This document shows positions 1 through 6,100 of a DNA stretch of 6,162 nucleotides, one piece after another. Position 1 is the stretch's first letter; each line of letters begins with the position of its first letter. Below the pieces are notes generated by a model. That model was given only the letters and a program-made list of their open reading frames with translations, searched no databases and had not been told where the DNA came from. The translations under genes and the position numbers were made by a program. This stretch comes from Desulfobacterales bacterium (GTDB lineage Bacteria > Desulfobacterota > Desulfobulbia > Desulfobulbales > BM004), in the NCBI GenBank assembly GCA_012974315.1, contig JAAXQI010000063.1, forward strand, positions 1-6,162, in the 5' to 3' direction.

Positions 1-933
1 AATCCTGACTGGAGCAGGGTACCCTTCCACTGTCAAGGCAGGATCAGATGTATCAATAAAATCCTCATAGGATTCAAAAACCATCCATTCCGTACGCCGC
101 TGTTCCTGGCTGGACATGGAGTGCGAATAGAATATTTCCACATCAGCAAAACCGGCCCGGGTCAACCAGTTGGCTAGGCAGGCACCGGTTGGCACAAAAT
201 AGGTACCCGGAACCTTGGCATAGCGATGTTCTGGAAAAAGCGCCAGCGGCTCATTTCCTGGAATTCCCTGGGATTCAACAATCAAAACCCCTTCCGGACT
301 CATAGCGGATCTGACATCCCTCAGCACATCAACAGGCGAAGAACGGTGATAAAGAATTCCCATGAGAAAGACCACATCAAAACAGTTTCTGAAGAGAGCC
401 ATATGCTCAACTCCAAGCAACTCAACGGCCAAACTCTCGACTCCGGCAAAAGCATTCAGGGTCTTAAAGGCAAAATAATGCTGCAGGTATGGTTCAAATC
501 CTACCACAAGTTTAGGATTATGCTGAGCCATCCTGAACATGTAGTAACCGTTATTGCACCCGATATCAGCCACAACCTTGTCCCGCAGGTCTGGCAGTTC
601 CGGCAGCACCCTGTTCCATTTACGATCACTGCGCCACTCTGCATCAATACTGTTACCAAAAACCTCAAAAGGCCCCTTGCGCCAGGGCATAAAATCCCGC
701 AGGGTTTTATAAACCTTTGAAGTGTCAGATTCCCCAAGCTCATCAGCTCGACCAATTGTCACCACGTCTCCTGAAAAGTCACAATGCCTGGCCCTGATAT
801 GCTTCACACTCTCATAGGGCAGGCGAAAACGTTCCACCCCTTTTTTGCCCAGACCCAACCAGCGCTCTTTCTCCTGCAGTAAAGCAAGTATTGCCTGGCG
901 GTCAGCATTGGGTAAAAGATCGAGATATTGCAT
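1..933 (-). CDS. cmoB: tRNA U34 carboxymethyltransferase CmoB (3' end cut by window edge)
   Basis: CmoB transfers the carboxymethyl group of carboxy-SAM to 5-hydroxyuridine-34 of tRNA, giving 5-oxyacetyluridine (cmo5U). My translation from the ATG at 933-931 is uninterrupted for 311 codons to the window edge. Diagnostic segments seen: MPWRKGPF (residues 82-89), EWRSD (about 99-103), the Rossmann SAM loop DIGCNNGYY (123-131), MGILYHRSSP (191-200), EQRRTEWMV (277-285) and TVEGYPAP (301-308). From memory of E. coli CmoB (323 aa), the carboxy-SAM/tRNA-contacting residues are K91, Y200 and R315. K86, Y195 and R310 here sit at a constant offset of five, so the active site looks intact and only about eight C-terminal residues should be missing. 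The start follows the cmoA stop by 18 bases with no visible Shine-Dalgarno sequence, suggesting dependence on cmoA translation. Identity is secure; the gene is partial only because of the window. Confidence 0.96.
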   Translation of the reverse strand, partial: MQYLDLLPNADRQAILALLQEKERWLGLGKKGVERFRLPYESVKHIRARHCDFSGDVVTIGRADELGESDTSKVYKTLRDFMPWRKGPFEVFGNSIDAEWRSDRKWNRVLPELPDLRDKVVADIGCNNGYYMFRMAQHNPKLVVGFEPYLQHYFAFKTLNAFAGVESLAVELLGVEHMALFRNCFDVVFLMGILYHRSSPVDVLRDVRSAMSPEGVLIVESQGIPGNEPLALFPEHRYAKVPGTYFVPTGACLANWLTRAGFADVEIFYSHSMSSQEQRRTEWMVFESYEDFIDTSDPALTVEGYPAPVRI

Positions 934-951
934 AAAAGCTATGAATAAATA

Positions 952-1674
952 TTATTTGCAAGCAACAAAAGAGACAAAATTGAACCATTGGAAAAAAGTC
1001 TCTACCCTGGTGAAACCTGCCTGCACAAGCAGGTCGTAATTTTCCTGGATGGTAAGAGGGACCAGCACATTTTCAAGGGCCTCGCGCTTGTTGGCAATTT
1101 CCAACTCGGAGTAGCCCCGTCTCTTTTTATACCGGTGATAAGAATCCAAAAACTGCTGATCGAGCTCTTTGTCCTGGCAGATGACCTTTTCACTGAGAAT
1201 CAAAATGCCGTTATTACGCAGTCCATTATGAATATTCTTAAGAAATTCAAGCCTGATTGACGGCTTGATAAATTGCAGGGTGTAATTCAATATTATCCCC
1301 CCGGCCCTGGAAAGCTCCGCCTGGGTGATATCCATTTCAATAAAATCAATCCTGTCTGCTATGGAAAACATCTCTGCTTTGCGTAATGCCTTATCAAGCA
1401 TGGCCTTTGAACTATCAATCCCTATAAACTTAAGATTTTTTGACTCCAGCTTTTTGGCCAGGGCCATGAGCGTTGTTCCGGTTGAACAACCAAGGTCATA
1501 AACCGTATCATCTGCCCGCAATGACCGACCCAGAATCTCGGCAACCATTTCTATTACCTGCTTATAAAAGGGCACTGAACGGTCAAGCATGTCGTCAAAA
1601 ACATCCGCCACCCGCTCATTGAATTCAAACGTCTCTGCAGGTGCTTTATTTTCAAAAAGAGTGTCCCGAGCCAT
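952..1674 (-). CDS. cmoA: Carboxy-S-adenosyl-L-methionine synthase CmoA
   Basis: CmoA makes carboxy-SAM from SAM and prephenate in the cytoplasm, supplying CmoB encoded immediately downstream. The protein is 240 aa (E. coli CmoA about 247). It has the family N-terminus RDTLF (3-7), FNERVADVF (18-26) and MLDRSVPFY (29-37). The class I methyltransferase SAM loop is VYDLGCSTG (58-66), followed by the acidic strand end GIDSS (85-89). The family signatures LNYTLQFIKPS (129-139), LSEK (160-163) and GYSELEIANKREALENVL (187-204) are all present. R197 in the last block corresponds to the E. coli arginine (R199 by my recollection) that contacts the carboxy group across the dimer. The ATG at 1674 is supported by AGGAA nine bases upstream. 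With CmoB it forms a complete two-enzyme pathway; the U34 hydroxylation enzymes (TrhP/TrhO type) are not in this window. Confidence 0.97.
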   Translation of the reverse strand: MARDTLFENKAPAETFEFNERVADVFDDMLDRSVPFYKQVIEMVAEILGRSLRADDTVYDLGCSTGTTLMALAKKLESKNLKFIGIDSSKAMLDKALRKAEMFSIADRIDFIEMDITQAELSRAGGIILNYTLQFIKPSIRLEFLKNIHNGLRNNGILILSEKVICQDKELDQQFLDSYHRYKKRRGYSELEIANKREALENVLVPLTIQENYDLLVQAGFTRVETFFQWFNFVSFVACK

Positions 1675-1713
1675 ATATCTTAATTCCTGAGCAAGTACAT
1701 GAAGCTATTTGGA

Positions 1714-1729
1714 AGAACCAGCTGGTTCT
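1714..1729. promoter_or_regulatory. Perfect 16-bp palindrome between yhbY and cmoA
   Basis: The sequence AGAACCAGCTGGTTCT is a perfect dyad in the 81-base gap, 40 bases upstream of the cmoA start. As RNA it could fold into a 6-bp stem with an AGCT loop. No run of T follows on the minus strand, so it does not look like an intrinsic terminator. A dimeric regulator site or an mRNA processing/stabilising hairpin between the two genes is possible. A chance palindrome cannot be excluded. Confidence 0.35.
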
Positions 1730-1755
1730 CTTCATCCTGAATACGTGAGGGAAAT

Positions 1756-2085
1756 TCAGTTCTTGGGCAACTTAATCTTCAGTTCATCATTCCGGTCAGG
1801 ATTTGCACGAAAGAGCAGAAATGTTTTGCCCAGGATCTGGACAATTTCAGAGCCGGTTTTTTCGGCAGTGATATCCGCTGCTTCACGCCGGTCCATAGGG
1901 CAGCCATTACCGACCTTAACCTTCAGCAGTTCATGGGCAGTCAGTACAGCATTAGCGGCAATAATGACATTCTCATTAAGACCTTCACGACCAAGCATGA
2001 CAAGCGGCTTCAGGTGATGCCCCAAGCCTTTTAGATAGCGCACCTGTTTACTTGTAAGTTTTTTAAATTCCTGTTTTGTTTTCAT
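1756..2085 (-). CDS. yhbY: YhbY-type CRM-domain RNA-binding protein
   Basis: This is a 109-aa single-domain CRM (YhbY/CRS1) protein. E. coli YhbY (about 97 aa) associates with pre-50S ribosomal particles, so a role in large-subunit assembly is the family inference. Seen in the sequence: LTSKQVRYLKGLGHHLKP (10-27), the RNA-binding GxxG loop as GREGLNENV (32-40), AHELLKVKV (50-58) and the C-terminal QILGKTFLLFR (83-93) with a basic KIKLPKN tail. It is about ten residues longer than the E. coli protein, mainly through the N-terminal MKTKQEFKK extension and an insertion around 60-66. AAGGA lies only two bases before the ATG at 2085, a short but usable spacing, and no other start fits the domain. 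It lies 89 bases below the TraB-family gene and 81 bases above cmoA. Confidence 0.92.
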   Translation of the reverse strand: MKTKQEFKKLTSKQVRYLKGLGHHLKPLVMLGREGLNENVIIAANAVLTAHELLKVKVGNGCPMDRREAADITAEKTGSEIVQILGKTFLLFRANPDRNDELKIKLPKN

Positions 2086-2174
2086 AATCCTTTTGCATGT
2101 ATAATTTCTAAGAAAAATCTATTGAAAATATTGTTCCTACCTACTGCTTTCAGCTCAATAGAGAGCGACAATCT

Positions 2175-3389
2175 TCAAAAAAGGTTCGATATAATTTCAA
2201 CCCCGCCGATCCAGGTGCCGATCAAACTTCCGAATCCTGGCAGCAGAAACGCCAGAAAAACGCGCAGGAGCTTATTTCGCCACCAGCCGGTTATTGTCGA
2301 CATATCCTCACCTACAGTCTCAAACTCTCTGACAACAGGCGGACGGACCATCACCTGTACAAAGGCTGTGACATATCCTGCTCCAATAACCGGGGTCAGG
2401 CTGGTTACCGGAGCTGCAGCAAAGGCACTGGCGATGGTAAGCGGATGGGCCCAGGCCAGGAAAGCTCCGATGGCAGAAGGAATACCGTTTGCCAGTATCC
2501 AGTAAAGCAAATTGGCCCCTGCCGCATTACTTCCCTTTTGGATTCCAATAGCTGCGAGAGATCCTATTATAAGCAGAGGTATTGCCCAGCCCAGGGCTTT
2601 AACCCAGGAAGAAACCGGCGGGAATTTACTGATTTCAGACATAGCCTTACTATGATCTTCATCAATCCTCTTTTTAATCCCCTCCACATGCCCGGCTCCG
2701 ACAACTGCCACCAGTTTCCTGCCGGCTGACATCTTGATTTTTTCCGCCAGGTATATGTCACGTTCATCAATCAATACCCTTTTCAATACCGGCATTGCTT
2801 CACCAAGCTCTGACATCAGTTCTGAGAGTACATCCTTTTTTTTGAGTTCTTCAAGCTTCTCCTCTGTAAGCTCAGTCGTATCAAAAAGACTTAGCAGAAG
2901 GGTCGCCAGCAGATACCCCTTTTTAAAAAAAGAAGTTCCATGCCAGGCCCTCCGGAGGGTTACCCTGACATCCCGATCGCACAGAGATACAGGTATAGAA
3001 TGTTTCTCCGCTTCACGGGTGGCTTGCAACAGCTCTGCGCCAGGCATGACGCCCAACTGCATACCGAGTTTCTTCTGATAAGATGAAAGGATCAGATTAA
3101 CAAGTAATGTGGATAATTGCTTTTTCTTGATTATCTCTTTCAGGTCAAGGGATTCCCATCGCTTTCTGCCTGACAGCGCCTGGTATCTCTTGTCATCAAG
3201 TTCCACACATACGCAGTCCGGTTTCTCATTTTCAATCACCTGTCGAACCAGGTCAACCGATCCCTGGGAAACATGTGCTGTGCCTACCAGAAATATCTCC
3301 CGCCCGTCAACAGTGAGTACCTGGACATCTTCAGGGTAAACATGGTTACCCTTTTCCTCTGCACTTATGTAATGATTGTTTCCTGTCAT
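2175..3389 (-). CDS. TraB/PrgY family protein with C-terminal membrane segments
   Basis: The 404-aa protein belongs to the TraB/PrgY (pheromone-shutdown-like) branch of the TraB/GumN/TIKI superfamily. Seen motifs: the first GX2H motif GTAHVS (36-41), CVELDDKRY (61-69), CDRDVRVTLRRAW (137-149), DERDIYLAEKI (208-218) and the second GX2H motif VVGAGHVEGI (229-238). In eukaryotic TIKI proteins these conserved His/Glu positions form a metal-dependent protease site, so hydrolase activity is possible but unproven here. The C-terminal third has about four hydrophobic segments (roughly 263-283, 292-312, 319-345, 374-396), implying an inner-membrane anchor. The N-terminal domain has no signal peptide, so I infer it is cytoplasmic. 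The ATG at 3389 is preceded by an A/T-only stretch without a Shine-Dalgarno sequence, but in-frame stops just upstream leave no longer start. Its substrate and role beside yhbY and cmoAB are unknown. Plasmid pheromone control is the name's origin, not a likely function here. Confidence 0.9.
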   Translation of the reverse strand: MTGNNHYISAEEKGNHVYPEDVQVLTVDGREIFLVGTAHVSQGSVDLVRQVIENEKPDCVCVELDDKRYQALSGRKRWESLDLKEIIKKKQLSTLLVNLILSSYQKKLGMQLGVMPGAELLQATREAEKHSIPVSLCDRDVRVTLRRAWHGTSFFKKGYLLATLLLSLFDTTELTEEKLEELKKKDVLSELMSELGEAMPVLKRVLIDERDIYLAEKIKMSAGRKLVAVVGAGHVEGIKKRIDEDHSKAMSEISKFPPVSSWVKALGWAIPLLIIGSLAAIGIQKGSNAAGANLLYWILANGIPSAIGAFLAWAHPLTIASAFAAAPVTSLTPVIGAGYVTAFVQVMVRPPVVREFETVGEDMSTITGWWRNKLLRVFLAFLLPGFGSLIGTWIGGVEIISNLF

Positions 3390-3493
3390 AAATTATTATT
3401 TATTCAATTTATTTATTTCGCCATAAACTCTGATTCTCTATACCCATTTTATAAAAAAAACAAGCAGAGGAACCATAAGCATTGATTCAATCT

Positions 3494-3538
3494 GTGCAAG
3501 GAGGCAAATGATCTTCCCTGCTGTGTGCAATCTTGCAC
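3494..3538. repeat. Overlapping short inverted repeats (GTGCAAG / CTTGCAC)
   Basis: GTGCAAG at 3494-3500 is the exact reverse complement of CTTGCAC at 3532-3538 (7 bp, 31-base loop). The right arm can instead pair with the nearer GTGCAA at 3525-3530 as a compact hairpin. The two pairings are mutually exclusive. On the plus strand the left arm overlaps the AAGGAGG at 3498-3504. No T-run follows on either strand, so this is not a terminator. The function is unknown and the arms are short enough to be chance. Confidence 0.4.
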
Positions 3539-3588
3539 GGTGTTCCTGGTTTTATGGGAGCCTTGAAAAGCTTCAGGAGGGACTATAA
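3508..3588 (+). CDS. Possible 26-codon micro-ORF with perfect Shine-Dalgarno (speculative)
   Basis: On the plus strand AAGGAGG (3498-3504) is followed three bases later by ATG (3508) and 26 sense codons ending in TAA at 3586-3588. The peptide begins MIFPAVCNLARCSW and is not recognised. The spacing is shorter than optimal, and there is no identifiable promoter or downstream plus-strand gene, since it runs toward the 3' end of mltD in antisense orientation. It could be a leader peptide or a chance match. It is recorded because the ribosome site is the best in the window. Confidence 0.15.
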   Translation: MIFPAVCNLARCSWFYGSLEKLQEGL

Positions 3589-3613
3589 CTTTGGACAGAA
3601 AATACTGGCATAA

Positions 3614-5698
3614 TCAACCACCACTGGCAAGTTTCAACAGCAGACGGTTGCCAGGATGGATTGTATTGTTTGGTAAATTATTCCATTGCTTGATCTCTTC
3701 AGGTGAAATTTTATGACTCCTGGCAATGGACCATAACGAATCGCCGCTGCGAACCTGATAGTAGGTGTCAGCCATTGCTTGACCCGTATCTGCCAACTTG
3801 AGCAACAGAGAGTTGCCGGGATGGATAGTATTATTTTTCAGGTTATTCCATTTCTTGATCTCTTCAGGTGAAATTTTATGTTTCCTGGCAATGGACCATA
3901 ACGAATCACCACTGCGAACCTGATAGAAGAATTGATCACCTGCCGGTTTCGAATCGTCTGTTACCAGAAGTCTGTCACCAGGATAAATAACATTGGTCGC
4001 AAGTCCGTTAAGCTGCCTTAATTCTTTAGAGTCCAAATCAAATTGCCGGGCAATTCCCCAGAGAGAATCCCCACCTTTTACCACATAGTAATTTCCAGAA
4101 CCTGTATTGTGCAAATCCTCCCGCACTGCAGCAAGCTTGACTTGCACCGGTTGTGGCTTCGCCTCATCCCTGACTCCCTCTTTATTGCGTGCTGGAGTAA
4201 ACTGGGGCACAGAGGAGCCACTTCCCGAAGAAACACTGGCAACTTCAGTCCCGTTGTCTTTCACATAAAAAACCAGTTGCTGTCCTGCACGTATCCTGCT
4301 GATATCATTTATATCATTCCAGGCTGCAATGAGATGGACCGGGGCGCTGTACAGCCTGGACAGTTCAGAAACTGTTTCACCCGGGCGCACTTTATGCAAA
4401 ACAAAATTGCCCCCATCAGCGCCTGCTGCCAGGTACCCTTTAGCCACACTGCCCTCTGGCAGCATTTCATATGATGTGGTCTGATATGGAATGCGCAACC
4501 GCTGTCCAGCCTGTAAGCCGGCAGATCGCAGATTGTTGGATTTCAGAACAACTGTTTTGGTAAGCCCATATCTTTTGCATATAGCGTTTAATGACTCTCC
4601 CTTCTTGACTGTATGGGTCTTGAACCCGGTTGAAACGACAGCCTGTACCCGGGGCAGGTTTTTCTCAACTTCACCCTTCTTGCCTGCCGGCACTTTAAAA
4701 AGATATGATGCATTGTCAGGAGGAGTAAACTCCTTCCGTAATTCATTGTTATAGTTCTTCAGATCCTTCGAATCCAGGTTACAGGCCAGTGCGACAGCTT
4801 TGACAGAAGTCCAGCGCGGCACCTCCACTGTTTCATAAGCAAGGGGAGGAGCATAGTCTATATTGTAAAAACCATATTTTGCCGGGTCCCTGGCAATGAT
4901 GATAGCTGCTATCAGCTTTGGAACATAACGTTTGGTCTCCAGCTTCAGATACCTGCCTTCAGCAATTTCCCAGAAATCAGTAGTATTATATTTTTTGATA
5001 GCTCTTCTCATCTTGCCTTCCCCTGCATTATAAGCAGCCACTGCCAAATACCAGGAGTCAAACTCATTGTGGAGATCGCTGAGATATGAAACAGCGGCCT
5101 GGGTCGACTTGATCGGATCGCGCCGTTCATCAACATAATTATTGATAACCAACCCATAATTGCGGCCTGTTGACTTAATGAACTGCCAAACTCCTACTGC
5201 ACTGGCTTTCGAATAAGCCCTTTCATTAAACCCGCTTTCTATCATGGCCAGATAAATCAGGTCTTCCGGCAATCCGGCTCCACGGAGATGTTCTTGAATC
5301 ATGGGAAGATAACGACCGGACCTGGAAAGCCAAACGCCAAAACTTTTACGGTGTTTTCCTGAGAAAAAATCAAGATAATACTGAACCTGTCGATTCACTG
5401 TTACCGGAAAATCATATTCGACCTCTTGATCGGAATATTCGACTGCCGGTACACCCTGTTCCCATTTGCCGAGGAGCTGAAGGTCCTTTAACTCCTGGGC
5501 TTTTGTCTTCTCGGGTTCAGGCTCAACATCTCCTACCAATCGTCCTTCCTGCTCCCCATCATATACAACTGAAACCGTTCCCTGAGTATTGTGACCACGG
5601 TCAAGATCTCCTGTTTTCAAAGACGAACAGGCAGCCAGAACAACAAAACAGCAGAGTGTGGTGAGAATTTTATAAATGATTTGCATATATATATTCAT
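3614..5698 (-). CDS. mltD: MltD-like membrane-bound lytic murein transglycosylase lipoprotein with five LysM modules
   Basis: This periplasmic enzyme cleaves the MurNAc-GlcNAc bond of peptidoglycan non-hydrolytically, leaving 1,6-anhydro ends. The 694-aa product starts with a lipoprotein signal: a hydrophobic stretch (11-23) and lipobox LAAC with C24. S25 at +2 does not signal inner-membrane retention, so outer-membrane anchoring is inferred. The SLT (family 1) domain spans about 134-250, with catalytic Glu E154 in MIESGFNE, then SAVGVWQFIKSTGRNYGL (166-183), YVDERRDP (188-195) and AVAAYNAGEGKMRRAI (219-234). Five LysM modules follow at about 363-404, 434-478, 537-579, 591-635 and 646-690, separated by a Ser/Pro-rich linker near 485-520. 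E. coli MltD is about 450 aa with fewer LysM modules, so the tail is extended. Modules 4 and 5 are near-identical. The start at 5698 lacks a clear Shine-Dalgarno sequence; Met5 (5686) is an alternative leaving the lipobox intact. Confidence 0.93.
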   Translation of the reverse strand: MNIYMQIIYKILTTLCCFVVLAACSSLKTGDLDRGHNTQGTVSVVYDGEQEGRLVGDVEPEPEKTKAQELKDLQLLGKWEQGVPAVEYSDQEVEYDFPVTVNRQVQYYLDFFSGKHRKSFGVWLSRSGRYLPMIQEHLRGAGLPEDLIYLAMIESGFNERAYSKASAVGVWQFIKSTGRNYGLVINNYVDERRDPIKSTQAAVSYLSDLHNEFDSWYLAVAAYNAGEGKMRRAIKKYNTTDFWEIAEGRYLKLETKRYVPKLIAAIIIARDPAKYGFYNIDYAPPLAYETVEVPRWTSVKAVALACNLDSKDLKNYNNELRKEFTPPDNASYLFKVPAGKKGEVEKNLPRVQAVVSTGFKTHTVKKGESLNAICKRYGLTKTVVLKSNNLRSAGLQAGQRLRIPYQTTSYEMLPEGSVAKGYLAAGADGGNFVLHKVRPGETVSELSRLYSAPVHLIAAWNDINDISRIRAGQQLVFYVKDNGTEVASVSSGSGSSVPQFTPARNKEGVRDEAKPQPVQVKLAAVREDLHNTGSGNYYVVKGGDSLWGIARQFDLDSKELRQLNGLATNVIYPGDRLLVTDDSKPAGDQFFYQVRSGDSLWSIARKHKISPEEIKKWNNLKNNTIHPGNSLLLKLADTGQAMADTYYQVRSGDSLWSIARSHKISPEEIKQWNNLPNNTIHPGNRLLLKLASGG
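3626..3763 (-). repeat. LysM module 5, copy of a 165-bp tandem duplication
   Basis: These bases encode residues 646-691 of the MltD-like protein. Shifting by exactly 165 bases (55 codons) aligns them with 3791-3928. The two 46-residue segments differ at only five positions (41 of 46 identical), and the DNA has long identical runs, for example around 3688-3714. Modules 1 to 3 are far more diverged, so this pair arose by recent in-frame duplication. Confidence 0.9.
3791..3928 (-). repeat. LysM module 4, partner copy of the 165-bp tandem duplication
   Basis: These bases encode residues 591-636, beginning FYQVRSGDSLWSIA, and are the second unit of the pair with 3626-3763. The 9-residue linker between the modules (about 637-645, DTGQAMADT) makes up the remainder of the 55-codon period. 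Confidence 0.9.
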
Positions 5699-5890
5699 TC
5701 GTAAGCTTAAGGAAGGTTTACAGGAGAGTATTCAAGCCGCAGTTTTCCAGAAGCAAAAAGCATGCCGTAACAGAAAAAATAAAAGCTTTTACAGGATAAA
5801 ATTATGATTTCTTGGAAAGATGACGTCGGTTTGATATGTTTCATAATTAATTGCATAAGTTTTGCTGAAAATCAGCCCGACAAATTTTTT

Positions 5891-5975
5891 AATGAAACTC
5901 CCCGCAGCAAGCTACGGGGTATCTCAACAAAGGATATTTCCAATAATAACGCTGCAAGCAGCGGGGTATTTACCC
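5891..5975. repeat. REP/BIME-like palindromic repeat, copy 1
   Basis: The element carries two back-to-back hairpins. The left is CCCCGCAGC-AA-GCTACGGGG (5900-5919, nine pairs with one mismatch). The right is CGCTGC-AA-GCAGCG (5950-5963, perfect), continuing into GGGG. The two ends are also related to each other as inverted repeats: 5895-5916 and the complement of 5950-5971 agree at 15 of 22 positions. About 30 A/T-rich bases separate the hairpins. This is the architecture of paired inverted REP units (BIME) or a tiny non-autonomous palindromic element. The first 62 bases recur exactly at 6101-6162. No transposase gene is in the window. Confidence 0.75.
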
Positions 5976-6038
5976 AAAAGAGAAAATAATTACCACAAAA
6001 TGCCTTGCTGGTGCAATAAAAAATTAAGTCAGGACTTG

Positions 6039-6060
6039 AATTTAGCGAAAATTTAGTGAA
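6039..6060. repeat. 11-bp tandem repeat, two units
   Basis: AATTTAGCGAA (6039-6049) is followed directly by AATTTAGTGAA (6050-6060), with one mismatch. The second unit runs into the left arm of the hairpin at 6057-6073. It is too short to assign a role. Confidence 0.45.
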
Positions 6061-6079
6061 CAATACCTGTTCATTTTTT
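6057..6079 (+). terminator. Weak intrinsic-terminator-like hairpin on the plus strand
   Basis: TGAACA-ATACC-TGTTCA (6057-6073) forms a 6-bp stem with a 5-base loop, followed at once by six T (6074-6079). The stem is A/T-rich, with only two G-C pairs, so termination would be weak. On the minus strand the hairpin is not followed by a T-run. No plus-strand gene lies upstream in the window, so what it would terminate is unknown; a short plus-strand RNA is one possibility. Confidence 0.35.
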
Positions 6080-6100
6080 AAAAATAAATTTGAACGTTAC

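Larger units (their letters stand above)
3390..3613. other. 224-bp intergenic region between mltD and the TraB-family gene
   Basis: Read on the minus strand, this is the space after the mltD stop and before the TraB-family start. The 70 bases nearest the TraB gene are very A/T-rich and include TATAAA- and TATAGA-like hexamers (about 3435-3455), plausible -10 material. I could not pair either with a good -35 at proper spacing, so no promoter is called. A run of eight T (minus strand, 3453-3460) has no hairpin before it, so no intrinsic terminator for mltD is evident. The region also holds the inverted repeats at 3494-3538 and a 26-codon plus-strand ORF, listed separately. Confidence 0.5.

Noticed and set aside
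226..755. Open frames of 164 codons (plus, 226-720) and 84 codons (minus, 501-755) in the left part of the window
   Set aside because: Both are shadows of cmoB, whose 311-codon minus-strand frame across 1-933 has clear family motifs throughout. The shadow peptides have no recognisable domain.
3440..3480. Intrinsic terminator after mltD at the minus-strand T8 run (3453-3460)
   Set aside because: The sequence just before the T-run (3461-3480) has no self-complementary arms. It is more likely part of the A/T-rich upstream region of the TraB-family gene.
4043..4474. Plus-strand open frame of 143 codons
   Set aside because: It lies wholly inside the MltD-like gene on the other strand, which has intact LysM motifs at the same bases. 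The antisense peptide shows no family features.
5717..5796. Direct repeat TTTACAGGA (5717-5725 and 5788-5796), each near an AAGCTT
   Set aside because: Nine bases twice in A/T-rich DNA is close to chance, and the surrounding bases do not extend the match into a recognisable operator.
5699..5820. Sigma-70 promoter for mltD
   Set aside because: Candidates such as TTGCTT with a 17-base spacer, or TTTCCA with TATCCT, either have a poor -10 or wrong spacing. None is good enough to annotate.
5804..6063. Overlapping frames of 61-64 codons on both strands right of mltD
   Set aside because: Half of each peptide is the translation of the palindromic repeat (for example NETPRSKLRGIS), read in three different frames. 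This is typical of spurious calls over REP-like DNA.
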